From contig CASFJO010000062.1 in the NCBI GenBank assembly GCA_949295035.1, forward strand, positions 1-64,000: a stretch of 64,000 nucleotides of DNA. The letters run 5' to 3'. Positions 1 to 17,000 of this stretch are shown here, piece by piece (position 1 is the stretch's first letter; each line of letters begins with the position of its first letter). The notes beneath the pieces are model-generated. The model made no database searches. It worked only from the letters and a program-made list of their open reading frames with translations, and had not been told where the DNA came from. The stretch comes from an uncultured Gemmiger sp. (GTDB lineage: Bacteria > Bacillota > Clostridia > Oscillospirales > Ruminococcaceae). The position numbers were made by a program, and so were the translations under genes.

Positions 1-25
1 AACCGGGAGAAAGGCAGGAGGATAA

Positions 26-250
26 ATGCACATAAGCTATAAACCCCTCTGGCACACGCTGGTTGAGCGCAATATGAGGAAAGAGGACTTGCGGATTGCC
101 GCCGGTCTTACCACAAATATGATTGCCAACATGGGTAAGGGAAAAAATATCAGCATGGAAACGCTGGTTCGTATCTGCGAAGCCCTGAATTGTGGCATTT
201 TGGATGTGATTGAGCTGGAACAGGATGAAGATGTTGAAGGCAAAGAATAA
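26..250 (+). CDS. small XRE/Cro-type HTH regulator
   Basis: A 74-residue protein that is almost entirely a Cro/CI-type helix-turn-helix domain: 'LRIAAGLTTNMIANMGKG' and 'SMETLVRICEALNCGILDVIEL' match the small XRE subfamily common on conjugative elements and in Firmicutes genomes. It probably binds DNA as a dimer; no effector domain is present. An AGGAGG-like ribosome binding site lies just before the ATG. It is followed after 24 bases by an alpha/beta hydrolase gene on the same strand, so the two probably share a transcript. Both are AT-rich compared with the rest of the window, which suggests acquired DNA. Confidence 0.8.
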   Translation: MHISYKPLWHTLVERNMRKEDLRIAAGLTTNMIANMGKGKNISMETLVRICEALNCGILDVIELEQDEDVEGKE

Positions 251-274
251 TCTGAATTAAGGAGAACACCATAT

Positions 275-1027
275 ATGGAAATATTAGAATTTGGAGATAG
301 AAACAAAAGAAAGATTATCTTTATACATGGTTTTCAATGTCCTTATCAAATATGGGAAAAATATATCGAACATTATCAAAAAGACTATCACATTATTATT
401 CCAATAATGCCTGGACACAATCCTAAAAAGCAGGAAAAATTTTTCTCTTTTTTACAGACTTCAAGAGAACTTGAGGATTATTATATTTCCCGTTATGGTA
501 AAAGCGTGTATGCCATTTATGGAATGTCAATGGGTGGTGTTTTGACCGCTACGTTATGGCAAAATGGACAATTAGAAATTGAAAAAGTGATTTTTGATGG
601 TTCTCCGCTTGTATCTGTCAATGGCATTATGAAAAGAATGATGCTACAGTTCTATTTGAATATAACTCACAAGTCACAACAAAGAGACAAAAAAACATTG
701 GCGCAAGCGACAAAAAGTATTTGCCCACAAGAATATCTCCGGGATTTCTTACAGGTACTTGATAATATGTCAGATACAACTATTATAAATTATATCAGCG
801 AGATAGCGAACTTTCGACTAAAGGATGATGTAGATACTCCCAACACAAAAATCTATTTTTATTATGGGACTGCTGTAAATGAACTGCTTGCAAAAAAATC
901 GGCTCATGTTATTGCGAAGAATTATAGCGGTAGCGTCATAAAATGCTTTAAAGGGAAAGGCCATTGCGAAAATGCTTTATTACATCCAGATGTGATGATT
1001 CAGGAATTGGATCAGGTGCTGATATAG
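275..1027 (+). CDS. alpha/beta hydrolase fold protein
   Basis: A 250-residue cytoplasmic alpha/beta hydrolase of unknown substrate. The oxyanion region is 'IFIHGFQCP' near residue 15, the nucleophile elbow is 'GMSMGG' with Ser about residue 85, and a catalytic His is likely in 'GKGHCENALLHP' near the C-terminus. No signal peptide is seen. Codon usage is strongly AT-rich (many AAA, ATT, TTT), clearly different from the GC-rich genes from guaA onward, a sign of horizontal transfer. RBS AGGAGA precedes the ATG. Specific function (esterase, lipase-like, or antibiotic/peptide hydrolase) cannot be told from sequence. Confidence 0.8.
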   Translation: MEILEFGDRNKRKIIFIHGFQCPYQIWEKYIEHYQKDYHIIIPIMPGHNPKKQEKFFSFLQTSRELEDYYISRYGKSVYAIYGMSMGGVLTATLWQNGQLEIEKVIFDGSPLVSVNGIMKRMMLQFYLNITHKSQQRDKKTLAQATKSICPQEYLRDFLQVLDNMSDTTIINYISEIANFRLKDDVDTPNTKIYFYYGTAVNELLAKKSAHVIAKNYSGSVIKCFKGKGHCENALLHPDVMIQELDQVLI

Positions 1028-1065
1028 TTAACTCAGTAAGCCATATAGAAAATAGAAAGCCAAAG

Positions 1066-1106
1066 CTGCCGTTGCAGGAACACCCATTCCCACAACGGCA
1101 GTTTTT
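1066..1106 (+). terminator. intrinsic terminator after the hydrolase
   Basis: A 9-bp perfect inverted repeat (CTGCCGTTG at 1066-1074, CAACGGCAG at 1093-1101) is followed by five T residues. It lies 38 bases past the hydrolase stop codon on the same strand. Confidence 0.7.
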
Positions 1107-1441
1107 CATTTCCACGGCCTGCGCCGGAAGTTCATACCGGACTGTTTTATCAGCGGGGATTTCTTGAACAGCTTCTTCAATAGGCTTCGTTCCTCTTGTG
1201 AGAGCCGCTTATATTTGAGCCGGAACGCCTTGCAGAATATCTCCGTGAATTGCTGAACCCTGTCCCCCGGCGATTGCATGGCCTTTTGTACTTCCCGTAT
1301 CAGTTCATCGGCGGGCGTAGTATCCGGCGCACTTTCACTGTCATTTTCGTGCGCCTTGCGTATGTCGTGGAGAATGACGTCCCATGTTTTGTGCGTCACA
1401 TGGCAGAAGAAATCTTCTTCCTCTACCTGACAGGCTTCCAA
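1106..1441 (-). CDS. hypothetical protein, possible gene remnant
   Basis: An open frame of 111 codons that could start only at a TTG at 1441. The product is charged and soluble ('SQEERSLLKKLFKKSPLI' near the C-terminus), with no family I recognise. It overlaps by 19 bases the end of the truncated response regulator upstream, so it may be the 3' part of a rearranged gene rather than an independent gene. Its low GC at the 3' side and position beside the AT-rich pair suggest it belongs to an acquired or decayed segment. Confidence 0.35.
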   Translation of the reverse strand: MEACQVEEEDFFCHVTHKTWDVILHDIRKAHENDSESAPDTTPADELIREVQKAMQSPGDRVQQFTEIFCKAFRLKYKRLSQEERSLLKKLFKKSPLIKQSGMNFRRRPWK

Positions 1442-1512
1442 TACTTTTGCAGCACCTCCTGCAGCATATCCCCGATGGCGGGATCGTCTTCAATGATCGC
1501 AATGGTTTTCAT
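1423..1512 (-). pseudogene. truncated response regulator receiver domain
   Basis: A proper start (AGAGGTG ribosome binding site, ATG at 1512) opens a classic receiver domain beginning, 'MKTIAIIEDDPAIGDMLQEV', with the acidic Glu-Asp-Asp pocket, but the frame stops after 29 codons. A receiver domain needs about 115 residues plus an output domain, so this is a 5' fragment. No in-frame or shifted continuation with the phospho-acceptor Asp or conserved Lys is present downstream, so most of the gene was lost, not merely frameshifted. Confidence 0.7.
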
Positions 1513-1606
1513 GGCGCACCTCTGTCTGTATGGCGGAAAGCCGCCGTTTTTTCTATAAACAGGACGAATCCGACAGCCGGATTCTTTCATTCGGACCGGT
1601 GCCCGC

Positions 1607-1650
1607 CTGAAAAAACGCCCCCGGAAACCAGGGTTTTCCGGTTTCCGGGG
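1607..1650 (-). terminator. guaA intrinsic terminator
   Basis: An 11-bp perfect stem (1619-1629 with 1640-1650) with a 10-base loop is followed on the minus strand by a run of six T (complement of 1610-1615). It starts 11 bases past the guaA stop codon. Confidence 0.85.
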
Positions 1651-1660
1651 ACGGCATTCC

Positions 1661-3208
1661 TTATTCAAATTCGATGGTTGCCGGGGGCTTGCCGGTGCAG
1701 TCGTAGAGGACGCGGTTCACGTGGGGGACCTCGTTGACGATGCGGCTGGTGACCTTGCCCAGCAGTTCCCAGGGAAGCTGGACGCTCTCGGCGGTCATGA
1801 AATCGCTGGTAGAGACCGCACGCAGGGCCACGGCGTAGTCGTAGGTGCGCTCGTCACCCATAACGCCCACGCTGCGCATATTGGTCAGGGCGGCAAAATA
1901 CTGGCTGGCGGCATTGGCCAGGCCGAAGTTGGCCATTTCCTCCCGGAAGATGGCGTCGGCCTCCTGCACCATGCGGACCTTTTCCGGGGTGACGGCGCCG
2001 ATGATCCGCACCGCCAGGCCCGGACCCGGGAAGGGCTGACGGGCTACCAGAGCCTCGGGCAGGCCCAGCTCACGGCCCGCGGCGCGGACTTCGTCCTTGA
2101 ACAGGTCGCGCAGCGGCTCGATGATCTCCTTGAAGTCCACGTAATCGGGCAGGCCGCCCACGTTGTGGTGGCTCTTGATCACGGCGCTTTCGCCGCCCAG
2201 GCCGCTTTCCACCACGTCCGGGTAGATGGTGCCCTGCACCAGGTAGTCCACCCGGCCGATCTTCTTGGCTTCTTCCTCAAAGACGCGGATAAACTCCTCG
2301 CCAATGATCTTGCGCTTGGTCTCGGGGTCGTCCTGGCCGGCCAGCTTATCATAGAAGCGCTGCTGGGCATTGACCCGGATAAAGTTCAGGTCGTAGGGAC
2401 CTTCGGGGCCGAAAACGGCCTCCACCTGGTCGCCCTCGTCCTTGCGCAGCAGGCCGTGATCCACAAACACGCAGGTGAGCTGACGGCCCACCGCCTTGGC
2501 CAGCATGACCGCCGCCACGCTGGAATCCACGCCGCCGGACAGCGCGCACAGCACCTTGCCGTCGCCTACCTTGGCGCGGATGTTCTGGATGGACTGCTCC
2601 ACAAAGCTGTCCATCTTCCAGTCGCCGGCACAGCCGCAGACCTTGTACACAAAGTTGGACAGCATCAGGCTGCCCTGCTGGGTATGCAGCACTTCCGGAT
2701 GGAACTGCACGGCGTACAGGCCCTTGTCCGGGGCCTCCACCGCCGCCACCGGGCAGTGGTCGGTATGGGCAATCACCTTGAAGCCGGGCGCCGCCTGGGA
2801 GATATAGTCGTTATGGCTCATCCAGCAGATGGTGGTGGGATTGACCTCCTGGAACAGCAGGGATTCGGTATCCACATACACTTCGGTCTTGCCGTATTCC
2901 CGCTCGGGGGCGCGCTCTACGCGGCCGCCCAGCAGATGCATCATCAGCTGGCTGCCGTAGCAGATGCCCAGCACCGGCACACCCATGGCAAACAGATCGG
3001 CGGTGCAGGTGGCGGAAGCAGGATCGTAGACGCTGTTGGGGCCGCCGGTCAGGATGATGCCCCGGGGGTTCTTGGCCCGGATGGTCTCCAGCGGGGTACG
3101 ATAGGAGTAGATCTCGCAGTATACGCCGCACTCCCGGACACGGCGGGCGATCAGCTGGTTATACTGGCCGCCGAAGTCCAGCACGATAATGGTTTCTCTC
3201 TGCTGCAA
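1661..3208 (-). CDS. guaA: GMP synthase (glutamine-hydrolysing)
   Basis: 515 residues, the normal length. It amidates XMP to GMP using glutamine and ATP, the last step of de novo guanine nucleotide synthesis in the cytoplasm. The N-terminal class I glutaminase has 'GICYGSQ' with the catalytic Cys and 'FHPEV' with the catalytic His. The ATP pyrophosphatase domain carries the PP-loop '[10 protein letters not shown]', and the C-terminal dimerisation domain ends '[10 protein letters not shown]', as is typical. RBS AAGGAGG lies 8 bases before the ATG and a TATACT box lies at 3271-3276. It is transcribed alone. The gene's 3' end is a known insertion hotspot for genomic islands in other bacteria. 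Confidence 0.97.
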   Translation of the reverse strand: MQQRETIIVLDFGGQYNQLIARRVRECGVYCEIYSYRTPLETIRAKNPRGIILTGGPNSVYDPASATCTADLFAMGVPVLGICYGSQLMMHLLGGRVERAPEREYGKTEVYVDTESLLFQEVNPTTICWMSHNDYISQAAPGFKVIAHTDHCPVAAVEAPDKGLYAVQFHPEVLHTQQGSLMLSNFVYKVCGCAGDWKMDSFVEQSIQNIRAKVGDGKVLCALSGGVDSSVAAVMLAKAVGRQLTCVFVDHGLLRKDEGDQVEAVFGPEGPYDLNFIRVNAQQRFYDKLAGQDDPETKRKIIGEEFIRVFEEEAKKIGRVDYLVQGTIYPDVVESGLGGESAVIKSHHNVGGLPDYVDFKEIIEPLRDLFKDEVRAAGRELGLPEALVARQPFPGPGLAVRIIGAVTPEKVRMVQEADAIFREEMANFGLANAASQYFAALTNMRSVGVMGDERTYDYAVALRAVSTSDFMTAESVQLPWELLGKVTSRIVNEVPHVNRVLYDCTGKPPATIEFE

Positions 3209-3343
3209 AGGTGGTGCCTCCTTTTATTGTATGACTCTGTTTTGTGCAGACTTACAAATTCGTATGCCATAGTATAGCACATTTAACCAGTCCTGAAAAG
3301 CGGAAAACCGCGGAATCCTGCACTTTTTTGTAAAAAGTCCGGC

Positions 3344-3391
3344 AAAAAAAGAGCCAGCGGCCCATCCGGCGCAGAGCCGGCGGGCCGCTGG
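3344..3391 (-). terminator. terminator of the Hpt/HD-GYP unit
   Basis: A long GC-rich hairpin (3354-3363 with 3382-3391, with an inner CCGGC/GCCGG stem) is followed on the minus strand by seven T (3344-3350). It sits just past the stop of the HD-GYP gene. Confidence 0.85.
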
Positions 3392-3394
3392 TGT

Positions 3395-3946
3395 TCAGTT
3401 GGTTTCCGGGCCACGGGCATGATGCTCCAGTCCCTGGGCAAGCGCGTCCACCAGCGCAGGCTGGAACTGGCCGCACTGGCCGGTACGGATCATCTCCATG
3501 GCTTTCTCATGGGTAAAGGCCGGTTTATAGACCCGCTTATTGGTGAGTGCGTCGTACACATCGGCCAGCGCCACCACCTGCGACCAGATGGACAGCTCCT
3601 CCCCTTTCAGGCCGTCCGGATAGCCGCGGCCATCCACCCGTTCATGGTGGTGGCGGCAGATATCATAGGCGTACCGGAACAGCGGATTGGAATGGTACTG
3701 CGGAATCTGCTCCAGCAGTTCACAGCCGCGCACGGTATGGATCTTCATCAGTTCAAATTCCTCGGCGGTAAGGCGGCCGGGCTTGTTCAGCACCTGATCC
3801 AGCGCCTGGCGGCCGTTTTCCGCTTCCAGAAGACGATAGCCCTCCCGGAACGCCTCGCTGAGGATAACGCGATTCAGCTCCACGTCATCCACCACAAGGA
3901 TGGTATCCCGGCGGGCGGCAGTTTCAACACATTGTTCGCTCTGCAT
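3395..3946 (-). CDS. REC/HD-GYP protein with internal deletion
   Basis: 183 residues. The N-terminus is the start of a receiver domain ('TILVVDDVELNRVIL', residues about 15-29) and reads normally to about residue 53 ('GRQALDQ'). It then jumps directly to the middle of an HD-GYP cyclic-di-GMP phosphodiesterase domain ('VLNKPGRLTAEEFELMKIH', then 'HHERVDGRGYPDGL'). The phospho-acceptor Asp, the linker and the metal-binding His-Asp pair upstream of 'NKPG' are all missing, so about 200 residues seem to have been removed in frame compared with intact REC-HD-GYP proteins. It should lack both phosphorylation and phosphodiesterase activity. It lies 11 bases after the Hpt gene. An assembly collapse is possible. 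Confidence 0.8.
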   Translation of the reverse strand: MQSEQCVETAARRDTILVVDDVELNRVILSEAFREGYRLLEAENGRQALDQVLNKPGRLTAEEFELMKIHTVRGCELLEQIPQYHSNPLFRYAYDICRHHHERVDGRGYPDGLKGEELSIWSQVVALADVYDALTNKRVYKPAFTHEKAMEMIRTGQCGQFQPALVDALAQGLEHHARGPETN

Positions 3947-3957
3947 ACCGCGCCCCC

Positions 3958-4311
3958 TTAGTCCACCGGCTGGGACAGGATCTCACGGGCAAGGCGGCAG
4001 CTGGCGGTCAGCTGCTCCATCAGCGCGGGCAGTTCCTCCGTGCGGCCGGCACGGACAGCGTCCACAACCGCAGCGCTGTCGGCCTGCAGGCGGGCAAGGC
4101 CCAGATTGGCGGCAATGCCTTTCAGGGTGTGCGCCCCCCGCTCCACACCGGGAATGTCCTGCTGTTCCCAGGCCCGGACCAGCTGTTCCCAGGTCTCATC
4201 CTGGGGAAAGCGGAACAGAAAACGCCGGTACAGCCCCTCGTTGCCGCTGAACCGGGACACGCATGCCTGCCAGTCAATCTCCAGCAGGCTGCAGATTTGT
4301 TGTATTTCCAT
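3958..4311 (-). CDS. Hpt domain phosphotransfer protein
   Basis: 117 residues forming a single histidine phosphotransfer domain, four-helix type, with the phospho-accepting His in 'GAHTLKGIAANLGL' (about residues 73-86). Such proteins shuttle phosphate between hybrid kinases and receiver domains. It is the first gene of a two-gene unit with the REC/HD-GYP gene, which would be the natural phosphate acceptor; that partner has lost its phospho-acceptor region here. No kinase is encoded nearby. Confidence 0.85.
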   Translation of the reverse strand: MEIQQICSLLEIDWQACVSRFSGNEGLYRRFLFRFPQDETWEQLVRAWEQQDIPGVERGAHTLKGIAANLGLARLQADSAAVVDAVRAGRTEELPALMEQLTASCRLAREILSQPVD

Positions 4312-4440
4312 AGGTCACTTTCCTCACCGGTACACAAATTCGCGGCGGTCCATCCGCGTTGTACCCTGTTTATTGTACCACAATCGCCTCTGGATAAAAA
4401 GGGGCGCTGCACCAAATGCCAGGCGGCCCGGCATATGCGA

Positions 4441-4469
4441 AAAGGCCCCTGCCAAACTGGCAGGGGCCA
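4441..4469 (-). terminator. tuf terminator
   Basis: An 11-bp perfect stem (4445-4455 with 4459-4469) with a 3-base loop is followed on the minus strand by four T, 22 bases past the tuf stop. A run of A on the other side would let it work weakly in both directions. Confidence 0.75.
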
Positions 4470-4490
4470 AAAAAGCGATGCAGATAACGA

Positions 4491-5693
4491 TTACTCGTTG
4501 ATCTTGGTAACAACGCCGGAGCCAACGGTACGGCCACCCTCACGGATAGCGAAACGCAGGCCTTCCTCGATAGCGATCGGGGTGATCAGCTCAACGTCCA
4601 TGCTGACGTTATCGCCGGGCATGCACATCTCAGTGCCTTCGGGCAGAGTGATGACGCCGGTCACGTCGGTGGTACGGAAGTAGAACTGAGGACGGTAGTT
4701 GTTGAAGAATGGGGTGTGACGGCCGCCTTCTTCCTTCTTCAGGATGTAGACCTGGCCGGAGAACTTGGTGTGGGGATGAATGGTACCGGGCTTGGACAGA
4801 ACCTGGCCACGCTCGATATCAGAACGCTGCACACCACGCAGCAGGGCGCCCACGTTGTCGCCAGCCTGAGCGAAGTCCAGCAGCTTGCGGAACATCTCCA
4901 GACCGGTAACGGTGGTCTTCATCTTCTCGTCCTTCAGGCCGACGATCTCAACTTCCTCGCCAACCTTGATGGTGCCGCGCTCCACACGACCGGTAGCCAC
5001 GGTGCCGCGGCCGGTGATGGTGAACACGTCCTCAACGGGCATCAGGAACGGCTGGTCAGCCATACGATCCGGGGTGGGGATGTAGCTGTCAACAGCGTCC
5101 ATCAGCTCCAGGATGCACTTGTACTCAGGAGCGTTGATGTCGGTGGAGGTGCTCTCCAGCACGGCCAGGGCGGAACCCTTGATGATCGGGGTGTCGTCGC
5201 CGGGGAAGTCGTACTCGGTCAGCAGATCACGGATCTCCATCTCGACCAGATCCAGCAGCTCGGGATCGTCAACCTGGTCCACCTTGTTCATGAACACAAC
5301 GATATAGGGCACGCCCACCTGGCGGCTCAGCAGGATGTGCTCACGGGTCTGAGGCATGGGGCCGTCAGCAGCGGACACGACCAGGATCGCGCCGTCCATC
5401 TGAGCGGCACCGGTGATCATGTTCTTCACGTAGTCGGCATGGCCCGGGCAGTCCACATGGGCGTAGTGACGCTTGTCGGTCTGATACTCCACGTGGGCGG
5501 TGTTGATGGTGATGCCGCGCTCGCGCTCCTCAGGAGCCTTGTCGATGTTGGCGTAATCGGTGAACTCGGCGTCGCCCTTCATAGCCAGCACCTTGGTGAT
5601 GGCGGCGGTCAGGGTGGTCTTGCCGTGGTCAACGTGGCCGATGGTGCCAATGTTAATATGAGGCTTGGAACGCTCAAACTTAGCTTTTGCCAT
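4491..5693 (-). CDS. tuf: elongation factor Tu
   Basis: 400 residues, the usual length. This GTPase delivers aminoacyl-tRNA to the ribosomal A site. The G domain shows G1 'GHVDHGKTT', the switch Thr in '[12 protein letters not shown]', G3 'DCPGHADY' and G4 '[10 protein letters not shown]'; beta-barrel domains 2 and 3 follow, ending '[13 protein letters not shown]'. RBS AGGAGG precedes the ATG. It lies 115 bases after fusA with its own promoter (5736-5764), so it can be expressed separately from the rpsL-rpsG-fusA unit. No second tuf copy is in the window. Confidence 0.98.
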   Translation of the reverse strand: MAKAKFERSKPHINIGTIGHVDHGKTTLTAAITKVLAMKGDAEFTDYANIDKAPEERERGITINTAHVEYQTDKRHYAHVDCPGHADYVKNMITGAAQMDGAILVVSAADGPMPQTREHILLSRQVGVPYIVVFMNKVDQVDDPELLDLVEMEIRDLLTEYDFPGDDTPIIKGSALAVLESTSTDINAPEYKCILELMDAVDSYIPTPDRMADQPFLMPVEDVFTITGRGTVATGRVERGTIKVGEEVEIVGLKDEKMKTTVTGLEMFRKLLDFAQAGDNVGALLRGVQRSDIERGQVLSKPGTIHPHTKFSGQVYILKKEEGGRHTPFFNNYRPQFYFRTTDVTGVITLPEGTEMCMPGDNVSMDVELITPIAIEEGLRFAIREGGRTVGSGVVTKINE

Positions 5694-5735
5694 GGTTATT
5701 TGTCCTCCTTTTTAATGACCGTATGACTTACGAAT

Positions 5736-5764
5736 ATCATACTAAATCAGTTCTCAAAAATCAA
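5736..5764 (-). promoter_or_regulatory. tuf promoter
   Basis: On the minus strand, TTGATT (5764-5759) and TATGAT (5741-5736) are separated by 17 bases, about 45 bases upstream of the tuf ATG, in the fusA-tuf gap. Confidence 0.65.
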
Positions 5765-5808
5765 GACATTTACGGGAATTTCCCCGCAACTGTCAGACCG
5801 GGGACAGA

Positions 5809-7932
5809 TCAGTCCTTCTTGCGGCCGGCCATGATCTCTTCCGCGATGCTCTTGGGCACCTCGGCGTAATGGCTGGGCTCCATGGAGTACTGGCCGCGGC
5901 CCTGGGTCTTGCTGCGCAGATCGGTGGAATAACCGAACATGTTGGACAGCGGGACGAAGGCGTTGACCTGCTGCGAGCCGTTCAGGGCTTCCATGCCCTG
6001 GATCTGGCCGCGGCGGCTGTTCAGATCGCCAATCACATCGCCCATATACTCGTCGGGCACAATGACCGCGACCTTCATGATGGGCTCCATGATGGCGGGA
6101 TCGGCCTTGGCCATCGCGTCCTTGAACGCCATGGAACCGGCGATCTTGAAGGCCATTTCCGAAGAGTCGACCTCGTGGTAGGAGCCGCCCTTCAGGGTGA
6201 CCTTTACATCCTCCACCGGGTAACCGGCCAGGATGCCGGCCTTCATCGCGCCCTGGATGCCCTGGTCGATGGCCGGGATATACTCCTTGGGCACATCGCC
6301 GCCAACCACGGCGTTGATGAACTCGTAACCCTTGCCGGGCTCGTTGGGCTCGATGGTGATGATACAGTGACCATACTGGCCCTTACCGCCGGACTGACGG
6401 GCGTACTTGGTGTTGGAATCGGCCGCGCGGCGGATGCACTCGCGGTACGCCACCTGGGGCGCGCCCACGTTGGCCTCCACCTTGAACTCACGCAGCAGAC
6501 GGTCCACGATGATCTCCAAGTGCAGCTCGCCCATGCCGGCGATGATGGTCTGGCCGGTCTCCTCGTCGGTCCAGGTACGGAAGGTGGGGTCCTCCTCGGC
6601 CAGCTTGTTCAGCGCGATGCCCATCTTCTCCTGACCAGCTTTGGTCTTGGGTTCGATGGCCACGCGGATAACAGGCTCGGGGAACTCCATGCTCTCCAGG
6701 ATCACGGGGTGTTTGGGATCGCACAGAGTGTCGCCGGTGGTAGTGTTCTTCAGACCCACGGCGGCGGCAATATCACCGGCGTAGCAGACGTCGATGTCCT
6801 GGCGGTGGTTGGCGTGCATCTGCAGGATGCGGCCCATGCGCTCGTTGGTTTCCTTGACCGAGTTGTAGACGGTGGAACCGGCTTCCACGACACCGGAGTA
6901 CACGCGGAAGAAGCAGAGCTTGCCGACAAACGGGTCGGTGGCGATCTTGAAAGCCAGGGCGGCGAAGGGCGCGTTGTCGGAAGACGGACGGCTGGTCTCC
7001 TCGCCGGTCTCAGGATTGACACCTTTGATGTCCTCGATGTCGGTGGGGGCGGGCATATAGTCCACGATGGCGTCCAGCAGTTTCTGCACGCCCTTGTTGC
7101 GGTAGGAAGTGCCGCAGACAACGGGAACGACGGTGTTGGCGATGGTCTCGCGGCGCAGAGCCTTTTTGATCTCGTCCTTGGACAGTTCTTCGCCATCCAG
7201 GTACTTCATCATCAGGTCCTCGTCGTTCTCGGCAATGGCCTCGATCATCTCAGCGTGATACTTCTCGGCCAGTTCCTTCATATCCTCGGGGATCTCTTCC
7301 ACGCGGATATCCTTGCCCATATCGTCGTAATAAACGTCCGCCTTCATATCGATCAGGTCGATGATCCCCTTGAAGGTATCCTCGGCGCCGATCGGCAGCT
7401 GGATGGGCACGGCGTTGCACTTGAGGCGCTCGCGCATCATGCGCACGACCCGGTAGAAATCGGCACCCATGATGTCCATCTTGTTCACGTAGGCCATGCG
7501 GGGCACGTGATACTTGTCCGCCTGACGCCAGACGGTCTCGGACTGGGGCTCAACGCCGCCCTTTGCGCACAGAACGGTCACAGAGCCGTCCAGCACGCGC
7601 AGGCTGCGCTCCACCTCGACGGTGAAGTCCACGTGGCCCGGGGTGTCGATGATGTTGATCCGGTGCCGGTTCTTTTTGGCGGCAGCGGGATCGTTCAGCA
7701 GTTCCGTGTGGCTCCAGTAGCAGGTGGTGGCGGCAGAAGTGATGGTGATACCACGCTCCTGCTCCTGCGCCATCCAGTCCATGGTAGCCGCACCATCGTG
7801 CGTCTCACCGATCTTGTGGTTAACACCGGTGTAGTAGAGGATACGCTCGGTGGTGGTGGTCTTGCCGGCGTCGATATGCGCCATAATGCCGATGTTTCTG
7901 GTCATTTCCAGAGAAACGTCTCTTGGCATCAT
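5809..7932 (-). CDS. fusA: elongation factor G
   Basis: 707 residues. This translocase GTPase moves tRNAs and mRNA after peptide bond formation and helps in ribosome recycling. The G domain has '[15 protein letters not shown]', the switch region '[11 protein letters not shown]', 'DTPGHVDF' and 'NKMD'; domains II-V follow, including '[13 protein letters not shown]' at the C-terminus. Full length makes this the canonical EF-G rather than a TetM-like protection protein. It follows rpsG by 28 bases in the str operon; GGAGG lies 9-12 bases before the first ATG (a second ATG follows immediately). Confidence 0.98.
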   Translation of the reverse strand: MMPRDVSLEMTRNIGIMAHIDAGKTTTTERILYYTGVNHKIGETHDGAATMDWMAQEQERGITITSAATTCYWSHTELLNDPAAAKKNRHRINIIDTPGHVDFTVEVERSLRVLDGSVTVLCAKGGVEPQSETVWRQADKYHVPRMAYVNKMDIMGADFYRVVRMMRERLKCNAVPIQLPIGAEDTFKGIIDLIDMKADVYYDDMGKDIRVEEIPEDMKELAEKYHAEMIEAIAENDEDLMMKYLDGEELSKDEIKKALRRETIANTVVPVVCGTSYRNKGVQKLLDAIVDYMPAPTDIEDIKGVNPETGEETSRPSSDNAPFAALAFKIATDPFVGKLCFFRVYSGVVEAGSTVYNSVKETNERMGRILQMHANHRQDIDVCYAGDIAAAVGLKNTTTGDTLCDPKHPVILESMEFPEPVIRVAIEPKTKAGQEKMGIALNKLAEEDPTFRTWTDEETGQTIIAGMGELHLEIIVDRLLREFKVEANVGAPQVAYRECIRRAADSNTKYARQSGGKGQYGHCIITIEPNEPGKGYEFINAVVGGDVPKEYIPAIDQGIQGAMKAGILAGYPVEDVKVTLKGGSYHEVDSSEMAFKIAGSMAFKDAMAKADPAIMEPIMKVAVIVPDEYMGDVIGDLNSRRGQIQGMEALNGSQQVNAFVPLSNMFGYSTDLRSKTQGRGQYSMEPSHYAEVPKSIAEEIMAGRKKD

Positions 7933-7960
7933 ACTAACTTAACCTCCTGTCCGAAACGAA

Positions 7961-8431
7961 TCAATAGCGATAATGCGCGAAAGCCTTGTTGGCCTCGGCC
8001 ATCTTGTGGGTATCCTCGCGCTTCTTCACCGCGTTACCGGTGTTGTTGCAGGCGTCCAGGATCTCGTTGGCCAGGCGCAGGGACATGGTGCGCTCGCTGC
8101 GGGTGCGGGAGTAGGTGGTGAGCCAGCGCAGACCCAGGGTCTGACGGCGCTCAGGACGCACCTCCATAGGCACCTGATAGGTGGAGCCGCCCACACGGCG
8201 AGCCTTGACCTCCAGGCTGGGCATGATGTTCTCCATAGCCTTTTCGAACATCTCCAGGGGATCGTTGCCGCTCTTCTCCTGCACGATCTTGAAGGCATCG
8301 TACACGATTTTCTGAGCAACGCCCTTCTTGCCATCCAGCATGATGCTGTTGATCAGCCGGGTGACCATTTTGGAATTGTAAAGCGGATCCGCCAAAACGT
8401 CCCGCTTTGCGGTATTACCTCTTCTGGGCAT
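7961..8431 (-). CDS. rpsG: 30S ribosomal protein S7
   Basis: 156 residues starting '[20 protein letters not shown]', the standard length. S7 binds the 3' major domain of 16S rRNA and nucleates head assembly of the small subunit. An upstream in-frame ATG at 8449 is rejected because the AGGAGGGA ribosome binding site lies between it and the ATG at 8431. It is the middle gene of rpsL-rpsG-fusA; in other bacteria S7 represses this operon by binding the rpsL-rpsG gap. Confidence 0.97.
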   Translation of the reverse strand: MPRRGNTAKRDVLADPLYNSKMVTRLINSIMLDGKKGVAQKIVYDAFKIVQEKSGNDPLEMFEKAMENIMPSLEVKARRVGGSTYQVPMEVRPERRQTLGLRWLTTYSRTRSERTMSLRLANEILDACNNTGNAVKKREDTHKMAEANKAFAHYRY

Positions 8432-8554
8432 CTTTCTTCCCTCCTTCACAGAATGATATCATCGGTACTCGAAAGCATAAAAACTCCCGTTGTGCCACAC
8501 AAAAGGCAATCTACATTTGTATAGTAACAGCCTTTGTGGCGGGTATGATTTTTA

Positions 8555-8983
8555 TTACTTCTTCTTAGCACCGGCCTTGGGACGCTTCGCACCGTACTTG
8601 GAGCGGGCCTGGTTGCGGTTGGCCACGCCCTGGGTATCCAGAGTACCACGGATGATGTGGTAACGAACGCCCGGCAGGTCCTTGACACGGCCGCCACGGA
8701 TCAGTACGACGCTGTGCTCCTGCAGGTTGTGGCCGATACCGGGAATGTAAGAGGTCACCTCGATACCATTCGTGAGCTTCACACGGGCTACCTTACGAAG
8801 AGCAGAGTTGGGCTTTTTGGGGGTCATGGTACGAACAGCGGTGCAGACGCCACGCTTCTGGGGGCTATTCTGATCGGAATAGGCCTTCTTCTGAGAGTTG
8901 TAGCTCTTCAGCAGCGCGGGAGCGGTGCTCTTTTTGACCAGGACCTCACGACCCTTGCGTACAAGCTGGTTAAAAGTAGGCAT
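8555..8983 (-). CDS. rpsL: 30S ribosomal protein S12
   Basis: 142 residues starting '[19 protein letters not shown]'. S12 lies at the decoding centre and affects accuracy. The loop '[19 protein letters not shown]' has Lys at the position where streptomycin-resistant mutants change, so the protein looks wild type. A longer frame from 9067 is rejected because AGAAAGGAGA sits directly before the ATG at 8983. It heads the str operon behind a clear promoter at 9076-9104. Confidence 0.97.
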   Translation of the reverse strand: MPTFNQLVRKGREVLVKKSTAPALLKSYNSQKKAYSDQNSPQKRGVCTAVRTMTPKKPNSALRKVARVKLTNGIEVTSYIPGIGHNLQEHSVVLIRGGRVKDLPGVRYHIIRGTLDTQGVANRNQARSKYGAKRPKAGAKKK

Positions 8984-9075
8984 TTTGTTCTCCTTTCTTA
9001 CAGTATTTTTCCGCCACAGGCCCCGTATATACGAGGTTTCGGGCAGAGTTACGCCCAGGTGGCGCAACAGTTTTT

Positions 9076-9104
9076 ATTTTACAGGCAAAGTTTGTGTATG
9101 TCAA
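9076..9104 (-). promoter_or_regulatory. str operon (rpsL) promoter
   Basis: On the minus strand, a perfect TTGACA (9104-9099) is followed after 17 bases by TAAAAT (9081-9076), about 90 bases upstream of rpsL. The region is AT-rich, unlike its surroundings. Confidence 0.8.
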
Positions 9105-9209
9105 CAGTATTTTCAAAAAACGCTGGGCAAATCAACAAATTTTGCGTGCGGGGCGGGATCCGTCTCTTATATAAGGTAAGGTATTCTCCGGGCCACGCCC
9201 CAAAGCAGG

Positions 9210-9245
9210 GCAAAGCGCCTGCCCCGTGCGGGGCAGGCGCTTTGC
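9210..9245 (-). terminator. rpoC terminator hairpin
   Basis: A perfect 16-bp stem (9210-9225 with 9230-9245) with a 4-base loop lies 12 bases past the rpoC stop. The downstream T run is weak, so it may also act as an RNA-stabilising hairpin. Confidence 0.7.
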
Positions 9246-9257
9246 CTGGTATGCGGA

Positions 9258-12809
<3,552 letters not shown>

Positions 12810-12941
12810 GAAACGAAACCCTTTCCCTTTCTATAGGCTGCTGCCGGATAACGGGGCGGCGCCGCGCGCGGCCTGCGCCGGGGGCCCCGCCCGCCGTTTC
12901 CGGCAGACCCCTGATCTCAGTAAAGCGATAGAGGCAAGGCG

Positions 12942-16784
<3,843 letters not shown>

Positions 16785-16948
16785 AAAAAGCGACCACTCC
16801 TATCCTTGACTCTTGACTGCTTTGGTAAAAACGCACAACCGAAACGCTTGACAAATCCTGATATTGGTTGTTTTTAACAAACTTTTCTCATTTTTTTGTG
16901 CAAAACCATTTCTTTTGGGCGTTCTATTCCATTATTTTAGACTAATCC

Positions 16949-16977
16949 ATTATAGTGCCCGAAAACCGCGCTGTCAA
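16949..16977 (-). promoter_or_regulatory. rpoBC promoter (consensus)
   Basis: On the minus strand, TTGACA (16977-16972) and TATAAT (16954-16949) are separated by exactly 17 bases, a perfect consensus promoter. It gives rpoB an AT-rich leader of about 160 bases. I see no other gene between it and rpoB. Confidence 0.85.
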
Positions 16978-17000
16978 GCCATTTTTTGCAGGTTTTGCAA

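Noticed and set aside
4441..4469. Possible small RNA between the Hpt gene and tuf
   Set aside because: The hairpin with a T run is fully explained as the tuf terminator; no promoter for an RNA is seen.
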